NCBI GenBank assembly: GCA_003116995.1
Contig: BDSL01000030.1
Coordinates: 806,001-870,000, forward strand
Source: Yamagishiella unicocca
Lineage: Eukaryota; Chlorophyta; Chlorophyceae; Chlamydomonadales; Volvocaceae
Direction: 5' to 3'
Length of the DNA: 64,000 nucleotides
Shown here: piece after piece, positions 23,201 through 36,180 of the stretch
Layout: each line of letters opens with the position of its first letter
How positions within the stretch are numbered: position 1 is the first letter of the stretch
Position numbers and translations under genes: made by a program
Notes under the pieces: model-generated
Databases searched by the model: none
What the model was told of the DNA's origin: nothing
What the model saw: only the letters and a program-made list of their open reading frames with translations

Positions 23201-25539
23201 TCCCTACCAGCGCTAACCCTCCCCAGCCCTAGCTGCCCCAACCCACCCACCCTCCCAAACGTATGTCCCAAACGGGTTTTTCTTCGTACACTGGTTTTCC
23301 TCGCAACCCACCCTTCCTCTCTACCCACCCACCCCCCGTCGTTCTACGGACATCCTCGCGCCCCCCTCCAAACCCATGTCGAGTCAACGGTTCTTTTATG
23401 CCACCCCCCCACCCCCACCCACCGACGTCTAGGTCTACAAACGTGGGTTGCCAGCCGCCCCGCACCGCCCAGTTGCCCAGTAGCCGACACAGAGTGCTCT
23501 TGCCGCTGTCCGTTGGGCCAACCACCACAACCACCGGCCCTCGACACCCCGCCGACCCGGGGGCCGCCCGCTGCGCCTCCTCGCGCCGCTGGCTGAGCGT
23601 CTGATGCACATTGAGGTAGGCGGCCATGGGCGTCTCCTCGGCCACGTACCTGGGGGGGGGGAGGGGCGGGGGGCCGGGGCGGGGCGGGGAGGGGAGGGGG
23701 GCGGGGAGGGGGGTGCAAGGGTCAGAGGAAACACATGGGCCGACACGGGGGGAAGGGCGGGCAGGGTGAACAGGGGTTCCAAAAGGGTTGAGTTGTGTGT
23801 CAGTTGTGTGTCAGTTGTGTGTCGGTTGTGTGTCAGTTGTGTGTCAGTTGTGTGTCAGTTGTGTGTCAGTTGTGTGTCGGTTGTGTGTCAGTTGTGTGTC
23901 ATGATTTACTGCTAAGCCGGGTGGGGTGAGGGCGTGAACGGGTGGGCGACGAGGGTGGTGCACGAGGGCATGAGATGAGGGCAGGGCCAGACACCGCCCC
24001 TCGGCCCTCCCCCTCCACCCGCACGCGACCAGGTGTCCGAAGTCTATGCATTTCCCACATCGAGTAACCGGGTCCTACCCCCGCCCGCCTATGTCGTGTA
24101 CCCGGGTCTCCCCCCCCGCCGTGTCCGCCGACCATGCGCCAACCATCTTGTCCTTTTCGCGTCAACGGTTCTCATGCCCCCCCCCCGTGCGGCTCACATG
24201 ACGCTAGGCTCCCCCTGCACTGTCATGCGGCAACCCTCCCACGTGAAGACCTGTCGGGGGAAGGGGGATTACAATAAAAGAACCGGTAACGCGACTGGGG
24301 AAATGTAGCGGGAGGGGAGGTGGGGATCGCAGCAAGCGCGAGTTGGCGGTTGGGAGGGCGGGTGGGGTGGAGGGGAAAGCGGTGGGGCCGCGATGCGAGC
24401 AGGGCGCCAGGGGCCCGACACGGGGGGCATCACGAATGTGGTGCGCAGCGGTGAAGTCCTCCTTCCCTGCCCCTGCCTCATTGCGTTATGGCCCCCACCT
24501 GCCGTACATAACCACCTCACGGTGGTTAACCGAGCCTGCACGGTTGCCCCGGTGACCCCGCCTCCTCTCCTCGCGCCTCCACGCGAGCAACACCGGCGCA
24601 TCCAACGCCGTACCTAAACCGTGGACGGCTCCGCCTGCGGCCCCGGCCCTCCCCCCCCCATCGCCGATTGGTGTCCGACGACCATGCGCCAACTATCCTG
24701 TCCCGTTGCGTAAAACGGTTTTTATACACCCCCCATCGCCCCCAGCTCCTCCCCGTCTCACCGCCACCTTCTGACCGATCACGGACACGGCCTTGCCCCG
24801 CTGCAGCTCCGTGCCGAACACCTCCGCCGTGCCCTCCTCGAGCTGCCCGCCGTCAGGGTGGGGCGGGGGTTGGTTGGGAGATGGGAGGCGAGGGGGGGAG
24901 GGGCGAAGTGTGTGACGGAGCGTAGGGCCTCGCAGGGCTGAGGGTGGCCGCAAATCGCAAATCGCGAAGCGGGTTCGGAGGCATGCGGTTTCGGAGCAGA
25001 TCACGGATGCTCTTGCGGCTCGGTTGGATGATGGGGCAGGAGAGGGGCGTGACCGGTCGGCTGGGTTTCATTGCGTTGCATTGAACAATGGGCGCGATCA
25101 GACAAGTGATGTGGGGTTGGAGAGTGCAAAAGGTGCAGCTCTGGCTCAGGTTCCGCCGGCGCAGTCTCCCTCTGTATAAGGTCCGGTGCGGTAAGGCAAG
25201 GTGCGTGTGGGGTTTCAGAGGCTATGAGGGGTAGCCAACACATTGCGTGTCGCAACTGATTGCGTGGGGTTTTGGGTTTGCCTCGCCCCGGCCGTTTGTC
25301 AAGCACAGTCAAAAGCTTTGAGGGCCCTGTGCCCCTCCTTCCCGCTTACCCGTAGCGACACAGGCCTCCCATTAGGACACTCCAATCGCAGCTCCTGGTT
25401 CTGCGCGTTTCCCAATGTTGTGCGTCAGTGGAGCGCTGTTGCCGCCTAAATTATGGTTCGCGGTGCATGGACCCCCCACTAGGCAGCGCACCGCTTTAAT
25501 GGTGAAAGTTGTATCCGATGCACCAGTTTCGGCGGCCAT
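20275..25539 (-). CDS. CLP1: CLP1, polynucleotide kinase-fold mRNA 3'-end processing factor
   Basis: Ten exons on the minus strand: 25539-25492, 25400-25350, 24842-24762, 24250-24198, 23649-23423, 22897-22752, 22256-22110, 21811-21749, 21276-21090, 20561-20275; 429 residues (human CLP1 has 425). Works in the nucleus as a subunit of cleavage factor II in pre-mRNA cleavage/polyadenylation. The family also includes RNA 5'-OH kinases. Visible: the N-terminal beta-sandwich ([22 protein letters not shown]), the Walker A loop GPTDSGKS at residues 122-129, [54 protein letters not shown] and RIREYFYG-like RVREYFYG, then the C-terminal domain. The complete Walker A suggests nucleotide binding. The start faces the malate dehydrogenase start. 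Confidence 0.96.
23792..23902. repeat. 11-bp tandem repeat (GTTGTGTGTCA) in CLP1 intron 4
   Basis: About ten copies of an 11-bp unit, two with GTCGG in place of GTCAG. It lies between exons 4 and 5 of CLP1. Confidence 0.92.
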
Positions 25540-25867
25540 GGCTGCTGCCCTGGTGGACTGCTAGCAGCGATGCCGTTGCAACAACGCGCAGCACACAGGC
25601 GTGCAGGCACTGCAAGCGACTGGGAATTATAACTATTTGCTGTGCGCGGAGCCAATTTGGAAGGTTGCATAGAGTGACAGCGAAGGAAAAACCGTGCAGG
25701 GCCTTACTGCCGGACGAGCTCGTTCGGAACGGGGAACTTACAAATACCCTCCGACTTCCGAGCGATATGGTACTTGACACACGGTGCTCTGATATTTATC
25801 TCGCCACTGGAATTTCCAGGGCCCATCACCAATACTCCGTGTCTTTTACACCCAAAGTTCCGACACG
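25540..25867. promoter_or_regulatory. Bidirectional promoter region, CLP1 / malate dehydrogenase
   Basis: 328 bp between the divergent ATGs of CLP1 (-) and MDH (+). It must contain both promoters and leaders. No named motif is claimed. Confidence 0.55.
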
Positions 25868-28809
25868 ATGCTGCTCGCTCAACGCAACCTCGGTGCGTAC
25901 GTCTGCGGAGCTGCGCAGAGGATCGCATTGATATCGTTGTGCACGTGTTTGGTTACCCCGCTATTACTGGCGTCGTCGCAGGTGCCACCCAGCGTGCGCA
26001 CGGCCGGGCTGCTGCGCCGATGGTGGCGCGCGCCTCGCGGCGCAGCCTGCGGTGCGAGGCCCGTAAAGTGGCGCTGCTCGGCGCTGCTGGTGGCATTGGC
26101 CAGCCCCTGGCTCTGCTGCTGAAGATGAACAAGTTCGTCACGGAGCTTGCACTTTACGATATCGCGAACGTGGTCGGCGTGGCCGCGGACCTCAGCCACT
26201 GCAACACACCTGTCAAGGTGCGCTTGCTGAGCGAGTTGATGTTGCTTATGTCCGCTGCGGTGAAGCGTGATCGGTCCTACTTAAGGTTGACGTGATGACT
26301 CGCATGTGCACACGATGGCTAACCGGCGTGTCCTGCGTCAGCAACTAACCAGTTCATTTGCCTGTGATTAACCATGGGTTTCGCATTGGCTCAGGTGACT
26401 GCTTTCACTGGCGCGGAGGAGTTGGCTGCGTGCCTTAAGGGTGCTGATCTTGTGGTCATCCCGGCCGGTGTGCCGCGCAAGCCTGGCATGACCCGTGATG
26501 ACCTGTTCAACACCAACGCTGGTATTGTTCAGGCCCTGGTGGTGGCGGCTGGCACGCACTGCCCGCAGGTGATGTCGTTGATTGCTCCTCCGACACGTGT
26601 GCTACCGCGCTGATTAACAGCGAAACGGGAACGGTTGACTCCAACACAACGTCTATCAGTTGACAAGGATTACATATTTCACTGTGCAGGCAGTGCTGGA
26701 GATTATTACCAACCCGGTCAACTCGACGATCCCCATCGCCGCCGAGACCCTGAAGGCTATGGGCGTATATGACCCTAAGAAGCTTATCGGCGTCTCCTCG
26801 CTTGACGTTGTTCGCGCCAACACCTTCGTAGCAGAGGCTCGGGGGCTCGACATGAAGGACGTGGACGTGCCGGTCATCGGCGGGCATGCGGGCGTCACAA
26901 TTCTACCGCTTCTGTCGCAGGTATGGTACGCACGTCAACGCGTGCCACTGCGCGTTTTGAACCATCCTTGGTTGAGACTCTCCGGGTGCCGAGGTGTGAC
27001 ACATATCCCTCAAAAGTGGATACCCTGTCGAATGGAGCTGCCCAACATACTTTCGGGGGTCATGCACCGCGCCGCGCCGTACCTAATCGTGAAGCGGAGC
27101 CTGGGGTCGTCGTGCGTGGACGGTGCCCTAGCTGACATCCGACAAACCCACTGCATCGTGCCTCATATCTATCCACTCGTTCAATGCGTGTCCAGTGCTG
27201 GTGTCCTGTTGGGATGCGGTCGGTGTTTTTGCCGGAGCCATGTACAACGCGAAGGATGCATTTTAAAGGCTAACCTGACGTTCAGGGCTGTTACTGTCTA
27301 CCGCTATGCCGGTGACAATACCCGCCTCCCCATTGCTAATGCAATATGCCGCAAACGATATAGACAAAAAGCATCGACTATGCCATGCACAGACACGAAG
27401 TGTGGCTTGCGTGTCAGCCCTGATGTCTGCAGCGGGCATGCCGGGCACAAGTGGGGGCTGTGATTGTCGACGAATTGTTGCTGCTCAGCCTGTGCTGCCC
27501 CCCGCTTGGACACGCCATGGGAAAATTGCCAAGTTCTGCGTGCGCGCAGTGCGCAGAGCACTCCTCCTTGTGATGCACTCCGTGAACAAGGCTAGGCCCG
27601 AATGCCACCTCTTGGTGCACTCGTGATGCATGGGCGGATTGTCATTCTCGATGAGTTGGCAAGGGGCATGCCGCTCACCGTATCTCTCCCTCGAGAGACG
27701 CTTGGGAGCATATAGCGTATTTTTGCTACCTTTACGGGTAATGCCTGCCAGGCGTTATGACCGGCTCTTCAAGGACAGTGGAAGGTGTCGGGGTCGTCTC
27801 AGCTCGGTCGACCTGGCTGTGCGAGTTCTTCTGAATCCTAAACCTGCGTGCTCTTCTGAATCCTAAACCTGCGTGCTCCTCATTATCGCCTGCGCCACAG
27901 ACGACCCCGCCTGTGACCTTCACGGACGCGGAGAAGAAGGTCATGGCCGAGAAGATCCAAAACGCTGGCACTGTGGTGGTTGAGGCTAAGGCGGGCAGGG
28001 GCTCTGCTACTTTGTCGATGGTAGGTTGGTACTGGTACCCGGTTGCTGTCTGGGAGTGCTATGGAGGGCAGGGGCTTTGGGTCCTTCTGCGAAGAGAATG
28101 CGGGGGCCATATAGCAATGCCGCGGGGGCCATATTTTGGCACTACCCACCTGGCTGACCGTCCGTCCGACACTCAACTCCCCGCCATTTCTTTCCCCACC
28201 TACTAGGCCTACGCCGCCGCCCGTATGGCTGAGTCGACGCTGCTGGGCCTCAACGGCGAGCCCAACATCTACGAGTGCGCGTTCGTGCAGTCGGAGGTGA
28301 GTGCCTGCTGTGGTGGAAGACTGGGCGTGTGGTTGCGCACGCGCGGATGCGATTGTGTCCGCGCGGTCCTTGATCGAAATGTCGGCCGACCGTTTACCAC
28401 GGTTATCTGTCCAGCCGTCACTCGCCACCGGCACTGCTGTCTACCCTAAAGTGAGAGGGACGTACGAGCTCTTAAACGAGAGGAATGTTTGAGCCCATCA
28501 GTTGAAGAGCGTCCTGGCAGTCGTGGGAGCCTGTCGTGTGTTGCCCTCCCTTGGAGCTGCCGGCCTGCCCTGACCCGCCGCGCCGCACTGCCACTCGACC
28601 GCTGCCCCCCCCCCCAGGTCGTTGCCGACGTGCCGTTCTTCGCCAGCAAGGTGCTGCTGGGCCCCCACGGCGTGTCCAAGGTAATGGGCCTGGGTGAGCT
28701 GGACGCCTTCGAGACGGCGGCGCTGCAGGCCATGCTGCCGCAGCTCAAGTCGGAGATCGAGAAGGGCATTGACTTCGTCAAGAACCCCGCACCCAAGCCC
28801 GCCGCGTAA
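25868..28809 (+). CDS. MDH: NAD-dependent malate dehydrogenase, organellar
   Basis: Seven exons: 25868-25892, 25982-26217, 26395-26568, 26690-26920, 27901-28020, 28207-28296, 28618-28809; 355 residues. Oxidises malate to oxaloacetate with NAD. Signatures in order: the nucleotide-binding loop [31 protein letters not shown] with the substrate-binding arginines, [23 protein letters not shown], the catalytic histidine in [14 protein letters not shown], and the C-terminal [13 protein letters not shown]. Exon 1 encodes only MLLAQRNLG, joined to a basic, acid-free leader ending [10 protein letters not shown]. That leader is a transit peptide of plastid or mitochondrial type; RCEA hints at plastid. 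No C-terminal peroxisomal SKL is present. Intron 4 (26921-27900) is nearly 1 kb and carries a 26-bp direct duplication around 27828-27875. Confidence 0.97.
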
Positions 28810-29004
28810 AGCGTCTCGCGGCAGCGTTTGGTCGGCGGCGGCGGGCGGGCTGAAGTAGCCCGCTGCGCTGCTCTTGTAGTAACCGCCGCTACCCTGGGGC
28901 AAGCCAGCGATGGCTGTCGGAAGAGCGGCGGCGGGCTGCTGCTGTGAAAGGGGAGGTAGAGGGCAGGTAACACAGTAATATGCAGCTGGAGTTGGTTGCG
29001 GCAG

Positions 29005-29009
29005 TGTAA
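29005..29009 (+). terminator. Candidate poly(A) signal TGTAA of MDH
   Basis: TGTAA is the main polyadenylation signal of chlamydomonadalean algae. This one lies 196 nt after the MDH stop, a normal 3' UTR distance. It is a 5-bp motif, so chance occurrence is possible. Confidence 0.45.
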
Positions 29010-30094
29010 AGGGAGAGGGTGACGCGAGTCGTCGTGTTTGTGAGTGTCCCTGTGTGGTTGCGGCCTAAGTGACGGTGCACACGGTGCAGGTGCAGGCCTC
29101 ACCTGCGTGACGCGCGAGCGGAGTAAATGTGGTACGAGGCGGGCATTGGCGTGTGTTGGCGGCAGTCGCGGCGCGGCGGGCGTCTCGTGGAGGGCGCAGG
29201 GGCGGTCAGCGGCCTGGCAGTTGCGCTGGATGGCGGCTCTCCTGGCCCACTGCAGACGCCGGTGTCGACCGACGAAGTTGTCGTGTGTGTGCGTGGCACA
29301 GGAGTGGCAGCATGCTGCAGATTGCGGCTTGCTCTTTTATTTTTTGGGGGCTGACGTTGCCGTTGTCGGGCATGTTCTGACTAACTGGGATGTGATACCG
29401 CGTTGCAAGATCGGAATTTCGGACCCGAACTTGCATCGCCCTGTAGCGCCCTCGCGAAGCGGACCATTAAGCCCCCCCTCGCCTCTCAGTATTGGGGTGG
29501 TGTAAGGCCCGGGAAGTCGGTTGCAGTGGCCCCCAGGTGACGATGAGCTGTGCTGACACGGTACGGCTGCCAATGACTCGGTGCACATTGCATCGCACAT
29601 TGAATTAGCCCCTCGGACATCTCCCAACATGTGTCGGAAGGGATGTAACCCGTCGGAAAGCGCTCACGCAGGACTGTTCCGATAGACTGGTGCAGCGATG
29701 CTGGGGCAAGCTCAGGGAATGCACAAAGAGAAGCGACCGATAATAGAGCGCTTGGAGTTCAGTGGAACGAACGAGGACTGTGCAGCAACGACCGAGGGGA
29801 AAGCTAACTTGGCTGACTTCATATGCCGTCACCTGAGCATGCATCATACCAGGAATTGGCGCGTCGGAACCTGCTTGCGATTTATTCTTATCCCACATGC
29901 CACTGTGGTCGGCTATCACACAAGTACATGCCATCGGTAACCACGCGAAGAACTGCTGGAAACATAACCATCAGGACTGGAAACATTTAGTCAGGCCAAA
30001 AGAAGCCCACACGAATTTTACAAGCCGCAGACACGAAAGGAAAAGTGGTAGTGTACAGGTACATGCAACACCGGAGCGCCCCGACACGTGCAAC

Positions 30095-30168
30095 TGACGA
30101 CTGGGTCCCTGGCGGCTGGGTCCCTGACGGCTGGGTCCCCGACGACTGGGTCCCTGACGACTGGGTCA
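30095..30168 (+). repeat. 15-bp tandem repeat (GACGACTGGGTCCCT)
   Basis: About five copies with variants GGCGGCTGGGTCCCT and GACGGCTGGGTCCCC, intergenic. Confidence 0.88.
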
Positions 30169-31119
30169 GCGCGCAACAGCGGTATGCGCTACACAGGCAG
30201 GACCGGAGGGGAAGGGCGCAATGGCACGGCCGTGGACACGGCTTCCGTGCCGCCCTTCAGACACCCTCCGTCCGAATGTGCCTGCCGAAGATGCAGGTCC
30301 GTCAAAACATGGCGGGAGGATCACACGCATAGCCAGCGGCAACGTCCACCGTGTCGGTCTAAGCTTCGAACGTAAGGGCCGTACCCGAGGCGGAAGGACA
30401 GGGGGCGCACCCCACGCCCTGCGGCTCGTCTCGATGCATCCTTATCGGTTCCTTTCTAACCCTAACGAACGGCTCAGCCAGGAATGGGCTGTGGGCATGC
30501 CGGGCGCTATGGTGGCACACTGGTGTAGCCTAGTCCCGTGTGCCCCTAATCCGCTAGGACATGAATGTACCAACGAGTGAAAGCGCCCACCCTACGGCGT
30601 TGGAAGACCAATTCCCACTTTGGGCACAAAGAATCAAGAGCATTCGTCAGGACCCGAGCATGCCGAGAGCCATCCGCGCCTCCGCCCTTGGCCGCGTACT
30701 CCTCCACCATAACCGCCATCGGTGCGCTACAGGCGTATCAGTCCCTGTTGGAACGAGGCCGGCAAGGGCGCGTCGCGTGTGCTGACCCCAGCGGGCGTAA
30801 CCGTACGACAACCGTACGACACGCAGGCGTGACGACGCTGCGACGGCGTGGCTTGCGCTTCACGCTGGCCGCCGCTGCCGCCGCTACTGCTGCCGCCTGG
30901 CGGCGGCCCGCGCCCTTCCATTTGTCCATTCAGGCGCCCACGTGGACTTCTACCCTCCAAGTAAGTCACCTTGCCAGCCCCGTCTGCTGCTGCTCGGTGT
31001 TCTTGCACCCCCTGTCCCGCCAACACCCCATCACCCAAAGTGCCAGCCAGCGAGCTGAGAGGAAGACCTACTCGCCCTCGTCGCCTCCAGCCGCCCCAAA
31101 AGGCCGCCGGCCTGGCTGC

Positions 31120-34100
31120 TCAGTCGAAAACCGCATTCCGGGCCATACCCAACAGGCGGTCGAAGATGCGGGCGCCGTCGTCCCGGATGCCGCTGTGGCG
31201 GTACTCGTTCGTCACCCACAGCTTGAGGCCCTTGATGCAGGCAGCCGTCTCCTGCGGAGGCCGTAAGCGCGTGTTACGCAAAATACGGGCAGGGCTGTTG
31301 ACTGGTCCCCCCGTTCTTCCGGCGGTGGGAATTGGGGTGCTTGGGTGGTGTTTTTTGTCGGGAGACGCTTCGCCGTCTTGGGCGCGGCCGGGCATCTGCT
31401 GGCTGCTGGGTACGCTGCAAGTGGGTGTCGCTCGGAAAATACTAAGTGGGTGTGTGATGACGACAGCGGCGGCTGGGCAGCTGGAGGCGCCTTGAAACCC
31501 CTAAATCCTAAAAAATACGTATGAAGCTAAACAGCGGAAACTAGTAACTGCATCCCCCGAGCTAACCCTCGCGAACCATAACCTCATGAAAGCAAACATC
31601 GACATCTAGACCCACTCAACGTGATACTTATAAAACTAAATCCCGAAACAAACCACTCCCTGAACTTACGCGTGAAGTCAATCCTGCACCTAAACCTTGA
31701 CACTACCCTTAGCAATGTCAACGTTTCTCCAGGTGCGCGGCTACTTGTTTGCAAGAGCTGAGGAATCAGTTGGTCGCGGGGTGCTGGCAATCAGCGATCG
31801 GCTCGCTGGTGGATGACCGTTCGAGGAGCCCCCTTGCTGGCCCGCCACGTACCCGCGGACAGGAGCTGACAGTGCCACTGGCCCCACGTACCGATGGCTG
31901 GGCCAAGCGCCACAGCTGGCAAACACACACACACAGAGGGCACACACACAGCCGAATGCAACCCGTTTCCTACACTGGAGCTCCCGACCCCATGCCCCCC
32001 GACCTCCGAAACCCCGGCTCACCATCGCCATGTTGTAGTCGACGTACAGGTCCTCCACATAGGCCACAGCCGCCGCGGGCACTCGGTTGGCGGCCAGGGC
32101 CCTCGTGTCGTACAGAGACCCCCAGTCGGACTTCTCCGCCAGTGCGTCTGCGGTTGCCTTGTACGGCCGCAGGGCCGCCACGTCATCGAACATGAACCTG
32201 CGGATTGGCCCGGTCCGGCGGAGGAACGGATGGTGCGTCAGCAGCAGTGGTGCGCGAGGAGGGACCGGGGTGAGGCCGCGGGCGTCGCCCCAAAGCCGTG
32301 GGCGTCGAAAGTTGAGCGGGATGCCACTGAGCCCGCCACACGCTATATGATCCAGGGACACGGCGCGTGCAGCGGCATGGCCAGATAGCTTGCTGCCCCT
32401 TACTGGTTAGCCATGATCCATGCCCGTACAAACCCTTTGCTTGCAGACGTGCATGCCTCGTCCCGCCAGAGCATCCACCCACCGACCCGGCGGCAGCTGC
32501 TAACACGTGTCAATTTATTAAAGCCCTCGTCCCCCTACACTTCTTTTCTCTCACAGTGTCAGCGCACGCGATTCCTCTGAACCCACCCACCCAAGCCACT
32601 CACTCCCCCACCCGCCCAGCCACCCGCTGCCCCCGCCCACCTACCCAGCCACCCACCTGTACACGCACTCCCCCGTGAACATCACCGCCCGGCCGTCGTT
32701 CGCCGCCGCCACCGCGTCGAACGCCGTCGCGAAGGGCTCGCTGCCCCGCACCCGGTCCGCGGCCCAGCGGGACGCCGAGCCGGCCCCCTGGCAGTAGATC
32801 GCCTCATGCACCAGCGCATACAGCGGGTTGGTGTCCCAGGACTGCCACGACTCGAAGGCCTGTGCAGAAAACACGGCGAGGGAGGAACGCGAGGGAGGGG
32901 GTTGGATCGGGTCGGGTCGGATTGGGTCGGGGCCCTCGGAAGGTTTGGAACGTTGTAGTGGGTGCGGAGAGTAAAGGGGGGCGTGTGGTGCGCCGCCGCA
33001 GCTCACCTTTCCGAAGGCGGGTGTCATCTCTCCCTCGGCGTCGAAGAAGCTGCCCAACAGGTAGTGCAGCCGCTCGAAGCTGCCGCCGGTACCGAGGCCT
33101 ATGTGGATGGAGAAATGGTGCACCCGGGAACCGGGGGGGAGGGCCGCGGGCGGTGGAGCGGGGAGGAGAGGGTTGAAATACTGGGTGGAAGTGATGGAGA
33201 TGGATGGAGGAGAGGGTTCGTTGTTTTCGCCTGGGAGAGTTGGGAGTTGGATTGACCACCACTCGCATCGGCGGGTTGCTCGCCGTACCTGCCAGCCGCC
33301 GCGTAGGCCCCTCCCCTCGGCCCCCCTGGAGCAGCTGACGTCCGGGAGCAAGTCAGCATCCCCGTCGGCGCCCGCTCTGTCCGCCCATGCAGACGTGTAA
33401 ACCCATGTTCGAACCACCACGACCAGCAGAACCACCAGCAACCCGCGGCGCAGCAGCTGCCCCGCCCTAATTGGTGGGTCGGCACTTTACTAAGAAGTTA
33501 AGTGCCGACCCACGGGGTCTTCCTTTCATACCCCGTCCTACCCGACAGACCCAACGTCTGCAGCAGCCGCGGCGACAACAAGGTGCCCCCCGGCAGCACC
33601 ACGGCGCCTCCCGGCTGGCTCGCCAGGTAACGCACAATGCGGCCAACCAGATCGACATCGCTGGGAAAGCTGCGGGCCGGAAGGGGAGGCGGGACCGGAG
33701 GGAGGGTGCGCACCATCGTGGGGGTGAGGACGAACAGATGGAAAACAGAGGGACGCCGAGCGGCAGGATCGTCGCTGTTGGCCAGGAGGCCCGGGGCGGC
33801 CAGGGAGCGGCCCTGGTCGTGGGGCGGAACACAGCGAGTCCCGACCTTGTAAGCCCCCCGCGCGCATTCGGGCGTACGATGGTCGTACCGTTCGTAGTAC
33901 TTTGCGTTAGCCGCGAGCACCCGGCGGTGCAGTGCCGTGTACACCGCCTCTGCGGAACAGGGCTGCGTGATGCCCGGGGGAAGGCCGCCGGTGATGAGCG
34001 CCTCCATAAGGCCTGGGGCGGCGCCGGGACCGGTGCGGGTAGGGGGCCACTTCAGGGTTTGCTCATGAATGAATGAGCGGAAATTCGGAAAGCCGCAGGA

Positions 34101-36180
34101 ATTGGCGCTGCCACAGCCACAACCCTCTACTTTTCCCGCACCTTCCCCCGCCCTCCCCCGCTGGACCCACCGTCCGGCGCCTGCGACAGATAGGTGGCGA
34201 CGCAGAAGCCTCCGAACGACTGTCCCAGCACCGCCCACTTGCCGCCAAAGCTGGAGTGCGGTACCAGCAGCTTGCGGACGAGCTCGCAGTCACGGACGAT
34301 GTTGTCGGCCCTTTCATGAAGGAGCGAAGGGCGGCGCAAGTGCACGTGTTTTGCACCTTGTCAAGACCTTCAACAGCCCAGCCCCCGCGCCTAGCGCAAT
34401 GCCGCATCCCGCGTCTGCTGCTCCCTCCGCCCTCCGCCTTCGCCTTCCAACCAACTGGCCCCCCACTTGTCACCGTACCACGCGCAGCCCTCCTAACCCC
34501 CCACGTTCCTTCCTAACCCCGCCACGTGCCCACCTAAAACCCCACGTGCCCACCTACCCAACCACCTACGGGTGTCCTCTCAAGCCCACCCACCTGAACA
34601 GCGCCAGGTACTCGGCCTGCTCCTGCGGCCCACCCCGCTTCGCCAGGTTGGTGGTGGTGACGGCCGCCGAGCGGCCCGTGCCGCGCTGGTCCAGAAGCAC
34701 CACCCGGTGGCTGTTGATCGCCGTCTTAATCCACATGCTGGCTTCACACGGCCGGGGGGCCTCGAACCCGGGACCTCCTGTGGAGGTGGGGGCGAGTATG
34801 GCGGCGAGGTGAGGAAAGCCAGCGCGAGGTGGGCGCAAAGAAGGGGTGAGGGTCTGCACTGGCTGCCCACCAGCTGATGCAGCCAGCCACGGCCCTCCAC
34901 GAGCCACCGTACGCCTACATTGCTCCCCCTCCTCCCTCGGCTCCATAGACCCTGCCAACCATTCCGGAGCGATGCGCCAAACCTGCACCTGCGCCACCTT
35001 GCCCTCCACCTTCACCGTCCCCTCCACCTTCACCGTCCCCTCCACCTTCACCGTCCCCTCCAGACGGCCAAGCCGCATTCACGCACAACGCAGCAGAGAA
35101 ACGCAGCAGACGGCCTGCACCCCGCGTACATGCGCCTTCCCACCTGCTTCAACTCGCTTCGCCCCTTCACGTTGATGCCACCCGCCTCCGGCCCTCCTGC
35201 CAGAGTCTCATAAAATAGGAACGTGCTTGCCGGTCGCCAACCAGTGCCTACCCCACCCCCGGCATCGCGCCCAGGAACCCTGGCGAGGAGCCGTCGGGAA
35301 GCCCACACCGACGTCCGACGATCCGAGGACCTCGGGCCCCTGAACCTCCTCCTCCCGCTCAACCTCTAGCAAGCTAGCGGAAACCCCAGCCAAGGCGCTC
35401 ACCGATGCGTCATGTCTGCCGTGGCCCCTTGCCCAATAGTCTGTGGCCACCACTCCGGAACCCACAAAGACCATATGGGTACCCGCACAGTTCCCAACCG
35501 CCGTCCCGAAGATGTCGTCCCGCGCCTCCCAACTATACTTTACTGCTGGCACAATGGATGCAAGCCACCCAAACTAGGGGAGAACATGCAGTGAGGAGCA
35601 GGCCGCTCCTCACCTCCAACACGGCCCCCCTCATCCACCCATAACCTCCCAGCACCGCTCCGCCAGCTCACAACAAAGGCTACGAACAATAACCAGCCAC
35701 GTCAACCGCCAACTTAACTTCTCCAACGGATGTCCAACTACCTTCTCCCCTTGGGCACCTCTTTTACCCACCCTGCAGATAGATGAGAAAGGGCAGATTC
35801 TCATTGCGCGCCGGTGCCAGCAGCTCCCGAGCGAAGAGGCTGATGGTCTGGCCCTTATAAGGCCCCGATTGACCGCTGTAGTCCAAAGGCACAATGAAGG
35901 TGTGCTCCCGAACCACCAGCCCCGGAACCGGGAACGTCTCTCCCGGTTCGTGCCGTGGAGTCACGCCCGCCACTTCCACGGCTGTCCGTTGCCGCTTGCT
36001 GGCTGGCGTTGGGCGCGAGCTATCCATGCTAAGAAACTTTCTGCAAATGACTTTATTTTGATTCCGCGTAAGAAGGGTGGTGGTCAGGGGTTGCCGTGTC
36101 GGCAATGATCTTGCAGACAGATTGGCGAGGCGCGCGACGCCGCGGCGTAGAGATGCGCCGGCGATGCCACCGGAAAGCAT
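31120..36180 (-). CDS. PIP: Proline iminopeptidase-like alpha/beta hydrolase (family S33)
   Basis: Nine exons on the minus strand: 36180-35772, 34777-34594, 34310-34171, 34012-33889, 33660-33542, 33098-33007, 32859-32657, 32197-32023, 31251-31120; 525 residues. The family removes N-terminal proline from peptides. Visible: the oxyanion loop QGGPG (136-140), DQRGTGRS (166-173), the nucleophile elbow GQSFGG with Ser229, GGLPPGITQPCSAEAVY, DTNPLYALVHEAIYCQG, and the C-terminal WVTNEYRHSGIRD that supplies the catalytic histidine region. Residues 1-51 are basic and hydroxylated (an organelle presequence). A second in-frame ATG at 36027 begins MDSSRPTPASKRQR and would give a 474-residue form without it, so two localisations are possible. 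Its start faces the GCST start. Substrate specificity is not determined by sequence. Confidence 0.94.
33474..33513. other. Perfect 14-bp hairpin in PIP intron 5
   Basis: GTGGGTCGGCACTT at 33474-33487 pairs perfectly with AAGTGCCGACCCAC at 33500-33513 around a 12-base loop. It starts 28 bases after the exon 5 donor on the minus strand. It could influence splicing, be a small-RNA hairpin, or be the end of a tiny inverted-repeat element. Confidence 0.9.
35003..35060. repeat. 18-bp tandem repeat (CTCCACCTTCACCGTCCC) in PIP intron 1
   Basis: Three perfect copies plus a partial one, between exons 1 and 2 of the iminopeptidase gene. Confidence 0.9.

Larger units (their letters stand above)
28810..31119. 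other. Convergent intergenic region, MDH 3' side / PIP 3' side
   Basis: Contains the 3' UTRs of MDH (+) and the iminopeptidase (-). No supported gene was seen; the frames here are short or shadows. A 15-bp tandem repeat at 30095-30168 and a polyadenylation-like TGTAA at 29005 are listed separately. Confidence 0.5.
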
